From Ignavibacteriota bacterium (GTDB lineage Bacteria > Bacteroidota > Ignavibacteria > Tepidaquicellales > Tepidaquicellaceae): a stretch of 64,000 nt of DNA. The notes under the pieces were generated by a model that saw nothing but the letters and a program-made list of their open reading frames with translations, did no database searches and had not been told where the DNA came from. The stretch's first letter is position 1; every line of letters begins with the position of its first letter. Positions 27,016-36,325 of this stretch are shown one piece after another. The stretch lies in NCBI GenBank assembly GCA_026390735.1, contig JAPLFJ010000052.1, positions 162,828-226,827 on the forward strand, given 5' to 3'. Position numbers and translations under genes: made by a program.

Positions 27016-28908
27016 TTGCGAGAAAAGATTAAAAATACTTTAGATACGAAACTGAAAAATCTTCCGGATAAGCCCGGAGTTTACCAGTTTAAAGATGTAA
27101 CGGGAAAGATTATCTACGTTGGAAAAGCAAAGAGTCTCAAAAACCGCGTACGGCAATATTTTCATGCACGGCCTCAGTCAGGAAAAACAGGAATGATGAT
27201 TTCGAAAATAAACGATTTCGATATCATTTCCACCGATACTGAGGTGGAAGCGCTTATACTGGAATTTAACCTCATAAAAGAACTAAAGCCGCGGTATAAC
27301 GTAAACCTTAAAGACGACAAGACATTCCCGTACATTGTAATCACCGCCGATCCGTTTCCGCGGGTTTTTCCAACTCGTCGTAAGCGGTCGGATGGCGGCA
27401 GATATTTCGGGCCGTATACAGACGTGAAAACGATGCGCTACGCACTGAAATCAATACGCGATATTTTTATGATCCGTTCGTGCAGCCTTAACCTTACAGA
27501 AGAAAACATTGCCACAGGCAAATTTAAAGTATGCCTTGACTACCACATACATAAATGCGAAGGTCCCTGCGTTGGCCTGGTTTTGCAAACAGCTTACAAC
27601 ACTATGATAAATCAGGTGGCAAAACTTCTAAACGGAAAAACAGCAACGCTTGAAAACGAACTGCGGATACAGATGGAGGAACTCTCAAACAATATGCATT
27701 TTGAGCAGGCGGCAAGACTGAGGGATAAAATAGATGCCCTGCAGGTTTATAACTCAAAACAGAAAATGGCAGGGGAAGAAATTATAGACCGCGACGTGTT
27801 TGCTGTTGAGCAGGAAGATAACGATGCCTGCGGAATGGTGCTTAAAATCAGGGACGGGCGCGTAATCGGCAAGTCGCATTATTATTTCACTAACGCACTC
27901 GAGAAGCCGCAGGAGGAAATACTTGAAAACCTCGTGACGAATTATTACCTGAAAGCAGAGTTTATTCCGGAAGAAATATTTTTCCAGACAGACACTGAAA
28001 ACATACCTGCAATAAGAACCTGGTTAACGGAAAAAAGGAAAGCAAAAGTTGAAATACTTGTACCAAAGATAGGGGAGAAGGTGAAACTGGTTAGAATGGT
28101 ATCCGCAAATGCACGGCTGATGCTGGAAGAACTTAAACTTGCAAAAATGAAACGCGAGTTCGTGGCACCGTCGCTTGATTCGCTAAAGAGAGACTTAAAA
28201 CTGAACCGTATTCCGCGAAGGATAGAATGTTTTGATATTTCTCATATACAGGGAACAGATACAGTTGCGTCAATGGTTGTGTTTCGGGATGCAAAACCAA
28301 AAAAATCCGATTACAGAAAGTATAAAATACAAAGCGTTACCAATGAAACCGGTATGCCGGATGATTTTCTTTCTATGCGCGAGGTGATACACCGGCGTTA
28401 CAGGCGGCTGACAGAAGAAGGGGCAGATATGCCCGACCTGATCGTGATAGATGGCGGAAAAGGACAGCTTTCCTCTGCCGTAAAAGTGTTGAACGATATG
28501 GGCGTTAAGATTGCAAACCCAAACGGTCTGCCAGAAGAAGGGCTAAAAGACGCACCTAATATTATCGGGCTTGCAAAACGCCTGGAAGAAGTGTTTATGC
28601 CTAACGACAGCGACCCTCAGATTATTCCGAAAACCTCGAGCGGGTTAACATTGTTACAAAGAGTAAGGGATGAAGCACATAGGTTTGCCGTTGAGTTTCA
28701 CAGAAGTCTTCGTGAAAAAAGAACAATTACCTCAGAACTCAACGAGATAAAAGGCATTGGAGAAAGGACTACTAAAAAACTGTTAACAAGATACGGCTCT
28801 TTTCAGGGAGTAAAAGAATCACTTGAAAAAGACGAAAAAGAATTTGAACTTGATATGGGAAAAAAAGTAACAGGCATTTTAGTTAAATATTTTTATGACG
28901 GGTATTAA
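27016..28908 (+). CDS. uvrC: Excinuclease ABC subunit C (UvrC)
   Basis: Makes the dual incisions around DNA lesions in nucleotide-excision repair after loading by UvrAB. The GIY-YIG nuclease is at residues ~18-95 (PGVYQFKD, IIYVGKAKSLKNRVRQYF). A Cys-containing segment around CKCEGPC-like residues (HKCEGPCVG) and a UVR motif (~210-245) follow. The RNase-H-like C-terminal nuclease contains ECFDISHIQGT and LIVIDGGKGQL. It ends in a helix-hairpin-helix (LNEIKGIGERTTKKLL). Length 630 aa is normal. The start is TTG 27016; no ATG lies upstream in frame before the conserved N-terminus. Confidence 0.96.
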   Translation: MREKIKNTLDTKLKNLPDKPGVYQFKDVTGKIIYVGKAKSLKNRVRQYFHARPQSGKTGMMISKINDFDIISTDTEVEALILEFNLIKELKPRYNVNLKDDKTFPYIVITADPFPRVFPTRRKRSDGGRYFGPYTDVKTMRYALKSIRDIFMIRSCSLNLTEENIATGKFKVCLDYHIHKCEGPCVGLVLQTAYNTMINQVAKLLNGKTATLENELRIQMEELSNNMHFEQAARLRDKIDALQVYNSKQKMAGEEIIDRDVFAVEQEDNDACGMVLKIRDGRVIGKSHYYFTNALEKPQEEILENLVTNYYLKAEFIPEEIFFQTDTENIPAIRTWLTEKRKAKVEILVPKIGEKVKLVRMVSANARLMLEELKLAKMKREFVAPSLDSLKRDLKLNRIPRRIECFDISHIQGTDTVASMVVFRDAKPKKSDYRKYKIQSVTNETGMPDDFLSMREVIHRRYRRLTEEGADMPDLIVIDGGKGQLSSAVKVLNDMGVKIANPNGLPEEGLKDAPNIIGLAKRLEEVFMPNDSDPQIIPKTSSGLTLLQRVRDEAHRFAVEFHRSLREKRTITSELNEIKGIGERTTKKLLTRYGSFQGVKESLEKDEKEFELDMGKKVTGILVKYFYDGY

Positions 28909-28937
28909 TTTCTTAAAGGAAAATTAAAAACAACAAT

Positions 28938-30281
28938 ATGGCCAAAAAGAAAGCACCTAAAACATTCGTTCTCGATACCAACGTGATACTTCACGACGGT
29001 ACGTGCATTAACCAGTTTAAGGAAAACGACATTGTCATCCCCCTTGCAGTGATAGAAGAAATAGACCATTTCAAGCGCGGGAGCCAGGTTATAAATTTAA
29101 ACGCGAGGGAGTTTGCCAGGAAACTGGATGACCTGACGGGGAAAGCACTTTTTAACGGAGGGGTTTCTCTCGGAAAAGGAAGAGGAAAAGTCAGGATTGC
29201 TATTACAAAGGGATTAAACGAAGAAATAAGAGAAATATTCAGAGAGGATACACCGGACCACAGAATTCTGGGAACGGCACTGGAATTAAAAAACAAATCA
29301 AAAGACCCTACCTCTGTAATACTCGTGACAAAGGACGTAAACCTTCGCATGAAGGCAAAAGCAATTGGCGTTCTTTCGGAAGATTACACAACTGACCACA
29401 TCGGCAGCATTGAAGAATTGTACAGCGGCAAGGGGGTGATAGAAGACTTTGATGACGACCTGCTGAATAAAATCTATCAACTGCCGTTTCAGATTCCTGC
29501 GGCAGAAGTTTTGAAAAAAGACAAGAAAGAAGTTTATGCAAATAAGTTTTATGTGATTCGGAACAAGAACAGGTCTGTGCTCGGGCATCTTACACCAACA
29601 AAAGAGTTCGTTGAGAGAATTGATAAAAACCCGGCTTACGGAATAATGCCGCGCAATGCCGAGCAAACGTTTGCCATGAATGCCCTTGTTAACAAAAACA
29701 TTCCGCTGGTTTCTATAACGGGAAAAGCGGGTACCGGAAAAACCCTGCTGGCACTGGCTTCGGCGCTGAGCGTCAAGAGGGACTACCGGCAGATATACAT
29801 AGCGAGGCCGGTAATTCCTTTGAGTAATAAAGATATTGGTTTTCTGCCCGGAGACGTGGAGAGTAAACTTGCACCATATATGCAGCCACTATGGGACAAC
29901 CTGAAAGTTATTCAGGACCAGTATCCTGACACAGATAAACAGCACCAGGCAATAACGACGATGATAAAAGAGGAAAAACTTTTGGTTGAACCGCTTAGTT
30001 ATATCCGAGGAAGAAGTTTGCAAAGAATATTCTTCATCGTGGATGAGGCACAGAACCTTACCCCGCACGAGATAAAGACTATTATTACGCGCGTAGGCGA
30101 AGGAACAAAGTTAGTATTCACCGGCGACATATACCAGATAGACCATCCGTACCTTGATTCGATGTCAAACGGCCTGTCGTATTTGATTGAGCATTTCAAA
30201 GGGCAGAAACTGTATGCGCACGTTAACCTTGAAAAAGGGGAACGCTCAGAACTTGCAGAACTTGCGAGTAATTTATTGTAA
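28938..30281 (+). CDS. PIN-PhoH ATPase (PhoH2-type)
   Basis: A PIN ribonuclease-like domain (residues ~8-150; TFVLDTNVILHD with D13, and TPDHRILGTALEL) is fused to a PhoH ATPase (~235-447; Walker A GKAGTGKT at 262-269, then FIVDEAQNLTPHEIKTI and LVFTGDIYQID). PhoH2 proteins of this architecture are described as RNA helicase/RNases. Length 447 aa is normal for the fusion. No antitoxin-like gene precedes it. It starts 29 bp after uvrC and is followed 18 bp later by a nitrilase-family gene, so the three may share a transcript. Confidence 0.92.
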   Translation: MAKKKAPKTFVLDTNVILHDGTCINQFKENDIVIPLAVIEEIDHFKRGSQVINLNAREFARKLDDLTGKALFNGGVSLGKGRGKVRIAITKGLNEEIREIFREDTPDHRILGTALELKNKSKDPTSVILVTKDVNLRMKAKAIGVLSEDYTTDHIGSIEELYSGKGVIEDFDDDLLNKIYQLPFQIPAAEVLKKDKKEVYANKFYVIRNKNRSVLGHLTPTKEFVERIDKNPAYGIMPRNAEQTFAMNALVNKNIPLVSITGKAGTGKTLLALASALSVKRDYRQIYIARPVIPLSNKDIGFLPGDVESKLAPYMQPLWDNLKVIQDQYPDTDKQHQAITTMIKEEKLLVEPLSYIRGRSLQRIFFIVDEAQNLTPHEIKTIITRVGEGTKLVFTGDIYQIDHPYLDSMSNGLSYLIEHFKGQKLYAHVNLEKGERSELAELASNLL

Positions 30282-30299
30282 ATTAAACTTTATTGACGG

Positions 30300-31130
30300 A
30301 TGAAGATAGGGTATTTACAGTTCAAACCAGAACTTGGAAAAGCAAATCAAAACACAGAAAAGGTTGAAAGTTTTATCTCCGGGGAAAACTTTGATTTAAT
30401 AGTGATTCCCGAGCTTGCAAACTCGGGTTATCTTTTTAATGAGAAAGAAGACTTAAAAAAGGTTTCAGAAAACCCGGAAACAGGGAAATACTGTAATATG
30501 CTGAAGCGATTAAGTAAAGAAAAGAAGGCATACATTGTTTCGGGATTCTGTGAGTCGGCGAAAGAAGATAACAAAGAGGTTTTTTATAATTCGTCAATTC
30601 TTGTGTTTCCGGACGGAGAATACAGGATATACAGGAAAACGCATTTGTTTTTTAACGAGAAAAAGTTTTTTAAACCGGGGAATACAGGATTCTGGGTTTA
30701 TGACATTTCTAACAAAAAATTTGGCACGGTTAAACTCGGGATGATGGTTTGTTTTGACTGGATATTTCCTGAATCTGCACGCACACTTGCCTTGCGCGGC
30801 GCAGATATTATATGTCACCCCGCCAACCTTGTAATGCCTTATTGTCAGAATGCAATGTTTACGCGTGCGCTTGAAAACCGGGTTTATACAATTACTGCAA
30901 ACCGTGTCGGCACTGATTTAAATGGCGGCGAGAGTCTTGAATTTACGGGCGAAAGCGTTATCGTTAGCCCGGCGGGAGAATATCTTTCGCGCGCATCTGC
31001 AGATAAAGAAGAAATCTTTTTTACAACTGTTAATCCTGAATTATCCAGAAATAAGTGCATTAACGAGAAGAATAATATGTTTGAAGACCGTCGCGAACTA
31101 TTTTATTTTAAAAATACAAAGAACGACTAA
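30300..31130 (+). CDS. Carbon-nitrogen hydrolase (nitrilase superfamily)
   Basis: A 276-aa amidase/nitrilase-fold enzyme with an intact triad: E38 (VIPELANSGYLF), K113 (IYRKTHLF) and C151 (GMMVCFDWIFPESAR). The DW after the Cys and ENRVYTITANRVG later resemble N-carbamoyl-type or omega-amidase-like branches rather than true nitrilases. It lies in the cytoplasm, with no signal peptide. The 3' end overlaps the convergent DUF4159 gene by 4 bp, leaving no room for a terminator. Substrate not determinable. Confidence 0.88.
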   Translation: MKIGYLQFKPELGKANQNTEKVESFISGENFDLIVIPELANSGYLFNEKEDLKKVSENPETGKYCNMLKRLSKEKKAYIVSGFCESAKEDNKEVFYNSSILVFPDGEYRIYRKTHLFFNEKKFFKPGNTGFWVYDISNKKFGTVKLGMMVCFDWIFPESARTLALRGADIICHPANLVMPYCQNAMFTRALENRVYTITANRVGTDLNGGESLEFTGESVIVSPAGEYLSRASADKEEIFFTTVNPELSRNKCINEKNNMFEDRRELFYFKNTKND

Positions 31131-31798
31131 TTGCTTAAAACATAAACGACAATATTTGTTCCCATTCGGAATGACTCCTCCCGCTTCTCTTTGGGGTCGT
31201 CGTGTTCCCGTGAATCGGCCCAGCCGTCAGATATGTTGGTTTCATACGTATAATAGACACAGAGCCTTCCCTGGTACCAAATTCCGAACCCCTGAGGAGG
31301 TTTCGAATCGTGTTCGTGTATTTTCGGGAGTCCCCGTGGAAAAGAATAATGGCCGTTGTAAATTTTATGGCTGAACGGCAATTCTTTTAGTTCTTCCCGT
31401 GGAAAAACCTTTTTCATTTCCCGCCTGAAAGATTCGTCCATCCCATAGTCGTCATCAGCATATATAAAGCCTCCGTTTTCAACATACTTTCTTAATCTTT
31501 TTACTTCATTGTCTGAAAAATCTATATTGCCGTGTCCTGTAAGTAAAACAAAAGGATAATCAAATATTTCGTCTGAGGCGACATCTGCGGTATAAAATTT
31601 AGCTTCGTCTACATCAATCGAAGTATTCTTTTTGAGATAGTTCATCATATTCACTTCAGCAGAAGGGTCGTTGTACCAGTCCCCACCCCCCGAATATTTG
31701 AGCCTTGCAATCCTGAATTTTGTGTTCTGGGTTTGCGGGTAAATGTTTTGATTTAAGAGAAAAAGAGAAAGCGCGATAAAAAATAATAATTTTCTCAT
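31127..31798 (-). CDS. Exported DUF4159 protein
   Basis: Signal peptide MRKLLFFIALSLFLLNQNIYP, then a DUF4159 domain covering nearly all of the 223 aa. Typical segments are FRIARLKYSGGGDWYNDPS, VLLTGHGNIDFS and GGFIYADDDYGMDESFRRE, which resemble a glutamine-amidotransferase-like fold. The function of the family is not known; in other Bacteroidota such genes often lie near AAA+/von Willebrand gene clusters, but here the neighbours are hisA-like and PorZ-like genes. It follows the HisA-like gene by 7 bp and is probably co-transcribed with it. Confidence 0.82.
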   Translation of the reverse strand: MRKLLFFIALSLFLLNQNIYPQTQNTKFRIARLKYSGGGDWYNDPSAEVNMMNYLKKNTSIDVDEAKFYTADVASDEIFDYPFVLLTGHGNIDFSDNEVKRLRKYVENGGFIYADDDYGMDESFRREMKKVFPREELKELPFSHKIYNGHYSFPRGLPKIHEHDSKPPQGFGIWYQGRLCVYYTYETNISDGWADSREHDDPKEKREESFRMGTNIVVYVLSN

Positions 31799-31805
31799 TC
31801 CTCTT

Positions 31806-32573
31806 TTACTTTACTTTGGGTAATTCGAGCGATGTATCGGCCCTCTCTGTATCGCGCCATATTGCCTGACACGGAAAATTGTTTTCATAGAGGGATTTCG
31901 ACATCATTACAGAATCGAGTTTCGGATTTTTCAGGTCTGCCAGAAGTTTTAAATGAGAATGATTTCCTATGCCGCCCGCAGAAGTTATTTTCAGGTTTTT
32001 GGTGTTGTTTGCGATTTCAAGAAGTCTTTCAATAAACGGCCCAGCACAATTTCCTACCCGCGTAACGTCCTGGTATATAATTCTCCTGACTCCGATATCG
32101 TCCATCATTTTTGCAAAAGCAAGTGGTGTAATGTTTGCGTAATTAATCCATCCGTTGGTAACAACATTGTTTAGTTTTTCGTCGATACCAACGACAAGTT
32201 TTGACGGAGAGAATTCATCCAGTAGTTTTGTAATTAAACCCGGGTCGGTTATTGCGGCAGTACCGATTACAATCCTGTAAACACCCAGTTCCTCAATAAT
32301 TTTTTTAGCAGTATCAAAATCACGGATACCCCCTCCCAGCTGAACAGGGACGTCAAGTGTTCTGCAGATTTCTTTTATGATTGGAAAATTTTTCATTTCT
32401 CCCTCTACCGCTCCGTCAAGGTCGGTTATATGAATGCATTTAAAGTTTTCCTTGCGGAATAATTTCGCGACGGTTACAGGGTTGTCGGAATAAAAACCGG
32501 TAGATTCATAATGTCCATGAATTAATCTCATGCATTTGCCGTTGTGAATGTCTATGACAGGTATGACAAGCAT
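31806..32573 (-). CDS. HisA-like phosphoribosylformimino-AICAR isomerase
   Basis: TIM-barrel of the HisA/HisF family. VIPVIDIHNGKCMRLIHG holds the first catalytic Asp, ITDLDGAVEG the strand-2 motif, VQLGGGIRDFDTAKK phosphate-binding site 1, and KITSAGGIGN phosphate site 2. The start and 255-aa length fit HisA. The segment that normally reads TDI-RDG is QDVTRVGNCAGP here: the Asp is kept but the following DG is VG. No other histidine gene lies in the window. It may still be HisA, or a diverged barrel with another role. Confidence 0.75.
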   Translation of the reverse strand: MLVIPVIDIHNGKCMRLIHGHYESTGFYSDNPVTVAKLFRKENFKCIHITDLDGAVEGEMKNFPIIKEICRTLDVPVQLGGGIRDFDTAKKIIEELGVYRIVIGTAAITDPGLITKLLDEFSPSKLVVGIDEKLNNVVTNGWINYANITPLAFAKMMDDIGVRRIIYQDVTRVGNCAGPFIERLLEIANNTKNLKITSAGGIGNHSHLKLLADLKNPKLDSVMMSKSLYENNFPCQAIWRDTERADTSLELPKVK

Positions 32574-32576
32574 TTT

Positions 32577-34871
32577 TTATTGTTTAACAATTGCTACTTT
32601 TCCCTTGCCGACTTTTTTGCCGTCTTTGTCAAAACCGACTACGATGTAAATTCCCGAAGGAACGTAATTTCCTTTTGAGTCTTTTCCATCCCATGAAGCG
32701 ATTCTTCCTCCGGGTGATACAAATTCTGTTATAAGGTCTCCGCTAAGAGATAATATTTTAACAGATGAGTTTTCAACTAATCCGTCAATTTTTAAGGTTA
32801 CTCTTGGTGGTACGAGATATGGGTTGGGAGAGCAGATTATTTTGTCAAAGTCTGTCAATGGTGAAATCGCGTCTGTCTGAATTGACGACAATCCGCTTAG
32901 CGTTCCGAAATATGCCTTTCCGTCTTTATTGCTTACCGCAATTGAATTGATTTGGTTGCTTAAAACCGGACTGTTGCCCAGGTTGAATGTTTCAAGTAAT
33001 GTTGATCCGTCCGAAGAAAGATGGAACACGCCGTTGTTTTCTGTTCCAATCCATTTCTGGTTTAAAACATCTATTGATATACACCTGCAGTTTTCGGTAA
33101 AAGGCACTTTTAAGTTGCCGGAAATAATTCCCAGCTTTTCAGGTGCTGGTTTTTGGTTTGGGTTTTGTATTGCTCCAAGTGGATTTCGAATAATAAATAC
33201 CCCGTTATTCGTTGAAATCCAGACTTCGTTGTTTTTATCAACAACTACCCCGGAAATATTTTCTATGCCAAATTCGTTTTTATAATATATTCCTGAAATA
33301 TCATCTCCGTAATTTGTCGGAGTTCCGTTTTCGTTGAAAAAATATAAACCACTTTGTGAACCGCTTGAGATAACCCACTTAGTGTTGTAGTTGTCAACTG
33401 CAACCTGCTCAAGGTTTGGGTTTTGAATTATACCCGGATTAACGTACGGAATAAAAGTAGAGTCCCCTGCGTACATAAACAGGTTTGTTGAATTTCCTGT
33501 GGCAAAAAAGGATAACCAGAAATTTCCGTTGTTATCAAAAGCCCCACCAAAAGGAACGCAAAAAGTTGAACCTGAAGTGTTTCCAGGTAAGATAGAGTTC
33601 GAAGTGTTAAAGTTTTTTATGGTGTTTCCCCTTATAACAGTCGGTCCTCCGCCAAACCCCAAAGCCCAAACAACACCGTCGCCGGCAATAATCCTTCTGA
33701 ACCAGTTACTGCTTCCTATTTCAGGTTTTGTTGCCGTGGTGTACGACTCCCACGTATTGCCGTCAAACTTATAGAATCCCGCATCTGTTTGTCCTCCCGC
33801 AGCCCATAAAATCCCATCTGTACCTATAGAAATGTTGTCAAAAGAATTTCTGAATGGACAGTTTGGGGCAATACCTGTAACCACGCCATTTGAATTCTGG
33901 AAAAGTAAACCATTTTCAAATGTCCCGACAAGCGGTCGGGCTGAATTATCCGAAGACAGAGAAAGATAAGTTCCTTGCTCGTGATACTGTGTCACGTTTG
34001 CAAGATTGTTTACGGGCGAATAGTATATAACAGTGTTCGCGATAAAATATACATTGTCTCCTGCCCTCTTTATATCCTTGATTGACTTATTTGTTGTGAC
34101 CGGGTTTGGATTGTTGTGCCATGTCGTGCCATCATAGTAAGCCACACCCGTCTCAGACCCGAAAATAATTTTATCGTTTAAACCCTCCGAACATTTTACG
34201 TTGGCGTTTAAAGGTTCTGAAGAATAAGTTTCCCACGAACCCGGGTTGTTAAGGTTTGTGCTGCTTAAAGGTGCATAGGCAACACCAGCCACCGTCGCCG
34301 CATATATCTTTGAGTTAAATAAAGATAACGAAGTAACGATAGATTTTGGAGGAAATATCCCAAATTTGAAATAGGGCGCATCTATAAAACTAAAATTAGA
34401 AACCGATATCTTTTGAATGCCGTAACCTGTGGCAACAAACATATTTTGCCCGAACTGAACGAAATCATTTATTGATTTATTGTTTTCGCTTGAGTTCTTA
34501 ATGTCGTATATATACTTGAACGACCCCCTTGAATAATCAAGGATTGTGATTGATCCGTCAGACGCACCAATCCACGCCCTGTTGAGAGAGTCTACGTAAA
34601 CAGACGTAAGACCGTTGCTTATAAGACCGTCAATATTTGTATATTTTCGTAATACTGTTCCCTGTGCGATATCTACAACAAAGAGCCCTCCGCTTGAAGC
34701 ACAATAAATATACGGATAAACCTTATCCGCAGAAACAGAAACAACATTTTTCAGGTCTGTATAATTTACCCATTTATTGGAAAGTTCGGGAGTCGGCGTG
34801 GCTAAAATTATTTTAGAAAAAGCGAAAAATAAAAAAAGCCAGATTACCTTTTTATATATCTTCATAATCAA
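32577..34871 (-). CDS. PorZ-like two-component-regulator-propeller protein with FlgD-type C-terminal domain
   Basis: Exported protein of 764 aa with a signal peptide at residues ~5-25. The N-terminus (WVNYTDLKNVVSVSADKVYP, then ASSGGLFVVDI and YTNIDGLISNGLTSVYVD) is laid out like PorZ, the T9SS surface component. Two beta-propellers follow with blades such as NRAWIGASDGSITILD and NNEVWISTNNGVFIIRN. The C-terminal ~85 residues are a FlgD-Ig/T9SS-type domain (SPNPYLVPP, SGDLITEF, ASWDGKDSKGNYVPSGIYIV). It begins the minus-strand hisA-like/DUF4159 unit (3-bp gap). The PorZ assignment is by resemblance only; a general propeller protein is the alternative. Confidence 0.68.
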   Translation of the reverse strand: MIMKIYKKVIWLFLFFAFSKIILATPTPELSNKWVNYTDLKNVVSVSADKVYPYIYCASSGGLFVVDIAQGTVLRKYTNIDGLISNGLTSVYVDSLNRAWIGASDGSITILDYSRGSFKYIYDIKNSSENNKSINDFVQFGQNMFVATGYGIQKISVSNFSFIDAPYFKFGIFPPKSIVTSLSLFNSKIYAATVAGVAYAPLSSTNLNNPGSWETYSSEPLNANVKCSEGLNDKIIFGSETGVAYYDGTTWHNNPNPVTTNKSIKDIKRAGDNVYFIANTVIYYSPVNNLANVTQYHEQGTYLSLSSDNSARPLVGTFENGLLFQNSNGVVTGIAPNCPFRNSFDNISIGTDGILWAAGGQTDAGFYKFDGNTWESYTTATKPEIGSSNWFRRIIAGDGVVWALGFGGGPTVIRGNTIKNFNTSNSILPGNTSGSTFCVPFGGAFDNNGNFWLSFFATGNSTNLFMYAGDSTFIPYVNPGIIQNPNLEQVAVDNYNTKWVISSGSQSGLYFFNENGTPTNYGDDISGIYYKNEFGIENISGVVVDKNNEVWISTNNGVFIIRNPLGAIQNPNQKPAPEKLGIISGNLKVPFTENCRCISIDVLNQKWIGTENNGVFHLSSDGSTLLETFNLGNSPVLSNQINSIAVSNKDGKAYFGTLSGLSSIQTDAISPLTDFDKIICSPNPYLVPPRVTLKIDGLVENSSVKILSLSGDLITEFVSPGGRIASWDGKDSKGNYVPSGIYIVVGFDKDGKKVGKGKVAIVKQ

Positions 34872-35112
34872 AATATTCTGCGTTAAAGTTAAAGTATAAA
34901 AATCCGGCTGCTATAGTATTTAAATGTTTTATTGTGATAAATATGAAATTTTTTTACAAGAAAATCAATTGAAAAGAGTCTTTTGCCGCATTACCTGTAT
35001 AACGCCGCGCAAAGAAACCAATAAAAGAAGTTTGTTGTTTTTTATGGTGCAGAATTTTTGAATGTAACATACTTTTTTAAATAGTTATATTATTGGAATT
35101 TAAAAAACAGAT

Positions 35113-36321
35113 ATGCAGGACAGTAACGGAAAAGAAAACAGCAACACAGAGAGCAAAGGACAGAAAAAGAACTACAGGCGCAGGTATCATAATAACAGGA
35201 ACAGGTTTAACAACAAAAACAAGACCCGCGAAAGCAAGGATAAAGAAATAATAGATAAAATTGTCGGCGAGGCGGCTGTTCCGGCACCCGTAAACCAGGG
35301 ACAGATGTCCAGACAGAACCCTGTTTTAAGACAAAACAATATTTCTAAACAGGTCCGCGTCGATAATCCCAAAAGTTCAACTTTAAACCTTAACAAACAA
35401 ACGGTTTCGGTTGTTATCCCGTTGTTGAACGAGGAAGAGTCTTTAAAAGAATTATCACAGAAACTGGAAGCTGTTTTAGGCGAGATAAACTGCAGTTATG
35501 AGGTTGTTTTTGTTGACGATGGAAGCACAGACAAATCATTCGATAAAATAAGGGATATACATTCGGCAAACAGCAGATTTAAATGCATAAAGTTCAGAAA
35601 AAATTATGGCAAATCTGCCGCCCTTGCTGCGGGCTTTAAAGCCGCCAAAGGAAATTATGTAATAACGATGGACGCCGACCTGCAGGATGACCCGAACGAG
35701 ATTCCCGAACTCATAAAAACGCTACAGTCTGGATACGACCTTGTTTCCGGATGGAAGAAAGTAAGGTACGACCCGTTTATAAAAAGGAACACCTCTAAAA
35801 TATTTAATTATGTTACTTCAAAACTTTCGGGCGTAAGGCTGCACGATTTTAACTGCGGTTTAAAAGCGTATAAAAAAGATGTCGTGAAATCTCTTAAGGT
35901 TTATGGCGAGATGCACAGATATCTGCCCGCTCTGGCACATTTATCGGGGTTTAAAGTAACAGAAAAAATAGTAAAACACCATCCTCGAAAATTTGGAAAA
36001 ACCAAGTTCGGAGCAAACAGGTTTGTTAATGGATTTCTTGATGTCATCACGGTTGTCTTTACCAACAAGTATATGAAAAAACCATTGCATCTTTTTGGCA
36101 TGCTTGGTTTGCTTTCATTCTTGTCCGGTTTTCTGATAACACTTTATTTAACATACCTTAAATTCTTCGAAGGGGCTTCAATAAGTAACAGACCGTTGTT
36201 TCTTGTCGGTATATTGTTCATAATAATTGGTGTACAGTTTATTTCGCTGGGATTGATTGCCGAGATGATTACCAAGGCAAATGCTCACGAAGAGGATTTC
36301 TTAATAGAAAAAACTATATAG
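35113..36321 (+). CDS. Family 2 glycosyltransferase (polyprenyl-phosphate sugar transferase-like) with a basic N-terminal tail
   Basis: Residues ~1-95 are low-complexity, rich in Lys, Arg and Asn and probably disordered. Residues ~97-310 form a GT-A domain: SVVIPLLNEEESLKEL, VVFVDDGSTDKSFD and ITMDADLQDDPNEIPEL with the metal-binding Asp motif. Two C-terminal TM helices (~320-345 and ~360-390) match DPM1/GtrB-like enzymes that glycosylate polyprenyl phosphate at the inner membrane. Followed by lpxA after 4 bp, so an envelope-polysaccharide role fits. The tail is absent from typical DPM1 homologues. Ends TAG. Confidence 0.85.
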   Translation: MQDSNGKENSNTESKGQKKNYRRRYHNNRNRFNNKNKTRESKDKEIIDKIVGEAAVPAPVNQGQMSRQNPVLRQNNISKQVRVDNPKSSTLNLNKQTVSVVIPLLNEEESLKELSQKLEAVLGEINCSYEVVFVDDGSTDKSFDKIRDIHSANSRFKCIKFRKNYGKSAALAAGFKAAKGNYVITMDADLQDDPNEIPELIKTLQSGYDLVSGWKKVRYDPFIKRNTSKIFNYVTSKLSGVRLHDFNCGLKAYKKDVVKSLKVYGEMHRYLPALAHLSGFKVTEKIVKHHPRKFGKTKFGANRFVNGFLDVITVVFTNKYMKKPLHLFGMLGLLSFLSGFLITLYLTYLKFFEGASISNRPLFLVGILFIIIGVQFISLGLIAEMITKANAHEEDFLIEKTI

Positions 36322-36325
36322 AATA

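Noticed and set aside
28938..30281. PIN domain as a toxin-antitoxin toxin
   Set aside because: The PIN domain is fused to a PhoH ATPase in a standard 447-aa protein and no antitoxin gene precedes it; it lies in a house-keeping context after uvrC.
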